Below are positions 63,712 through 64,000 of a stretch of DNA of 64,000 bases, piece after piece. The stretch is from Streptomyces sp. NBRC 110028. GTDB taxonomy: Bacteria > Actinomycetota > Actinomycetes > Streptomycetales > Streptomycetaceae. Made by a program: the position numbers and the translations under genes. The stretch spans positions 186,001 through 250,000 of the forward strand of contig NZ_BBUZ01000028.1 in assembly GCF_001417735.1 (NCBI RefSeq), given 5' to 3'. Positions within the stretch are counted from its first letter, which is position 1. Each line of letters starts with the position of its first letter. The notes beneath the pieces were generated by a model. It searched no databases. It worked only from the letters and a program-made list of their open reading frames with translations, and had not been told where the DNA came from.

Positions 63712-63993
63712 GGGCTGGGCACCCTGCGCCTGATCGGATCGACCCGGCGGCAGGTGCTGGGCATGGTGCGCTGGGAGGCGCTGCTGGTGGCCACGGCCGG
63801 TGTCGCGCTGGGCACGGCGATCGCCCTGGCCACGCTCGTACCGATGGTGCGCGGGCTGACCGGCGGGAGCCCGTACGTCCCACCGCTGACCTGCGCCGGG
63901 TTCGCGGGCGCGGCCGTGGCGCTCGGCCTCGCGGCGACCCTGCTGCCCGCCCGGGCGGCGCTGCGCCGGGAGGCGGCCGGAAGGAACGGGTGA
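63712..63993 (+). pseudogene. FtsX-like permease, C-terminal remnant
   Basis: Immediately after the ATPase stop, the frame reads LRLIGSTRRQVLGMVRWEALLV and continues through two membrane helices to ALRREAAGRNG. This is the extreme C-terminus of an FtsX/MacB-type permease; several hundred residues of N-terminus are lost. The track from ATG 63754 to stop has 79 codons. It is probably not functional. Confidence 0.75.
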
Positions 63994-64000
63994 GCGGATG

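Overview
The window is high-GC (about 72%) actinobacterial chromosome. Streptomyces, or a very close relative, is strongly indicated by GC-rich third codon positions, frequent GTG and TTG starts, rare TTA codons, paired dynamin GTPases beside ssbB, a chitosan csnR-K operon, and sodF with a TTGCAA-N5-TTGCAA box. Gene order follows the conserved Streptomyces core. I see no phage, CRISPR array or complete insertion sequence, but there is one MITE-like element.

Layout. 1-0.9 kb: two small accessory-type genes ending at a tRNA-Arg(UCU). 1.2-5.7 kb: dynA-dynB-ssbB, a cell-division and chromosome-handling group. 5.9-12.1 kb: a thioester surface protein, the ribosomal ABC-F factor EttA, a hotdog thioesterase, an unknown coupled gene, a truncated globin and a PCMT-like methyltransferase. 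12.1-22.9 kb (minus strand): a long signalling operon reading glnX-glnH-coiled coil-pknG-PP2C-VWA-FHA, closed by the MITE. 23.0-30.0 kb (minus): csnR-E-F-G-H-K for uptake and phosphorylation of chitosan oligosaccharides. 30.2-34.3 kb: sedolisin peptidase, MscS channel and HNH nuclease. 34.4-42.4 kb: GH84-like glycosidase, a small coupled ORF, malQ, GH29 fucosidase and a small membrane protein. 42.5-49.2 kb: acyl-ACP desaturase with its operator, a Sel1/TPR protein, pepN and asd. 49.5-55.1 kb: metallophosphoesterase, a DUF559-like protein and a second pepN. 55.3-62.1 kb: Rv2466c-like DsbA protein, sodF, two APC permeases flanking bioY, then rpiB and nei. 62.4-64 kb: three consecutive genes that each carry a large deletion.

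The most notable system is the 12.3-22.9 kb operon. It joins a GlnH/GlnX amino-acid sensor to a PknG-type kinase, as in mycobacteria. It adds a PP2C phosphatase, a VWA protein, an FHA protein and a coiled-coil protein, and three of the products share N-terminal zinc ribbons. The VWA gene has an apparent single-base frameshift in a homopolymer. The PP2C, ABC ATPase and FtsX genes at the right end look like a decaying block. The malQ and GH84 genes carry in-frame TTA codons, so both may depend on the bldA tRNA.
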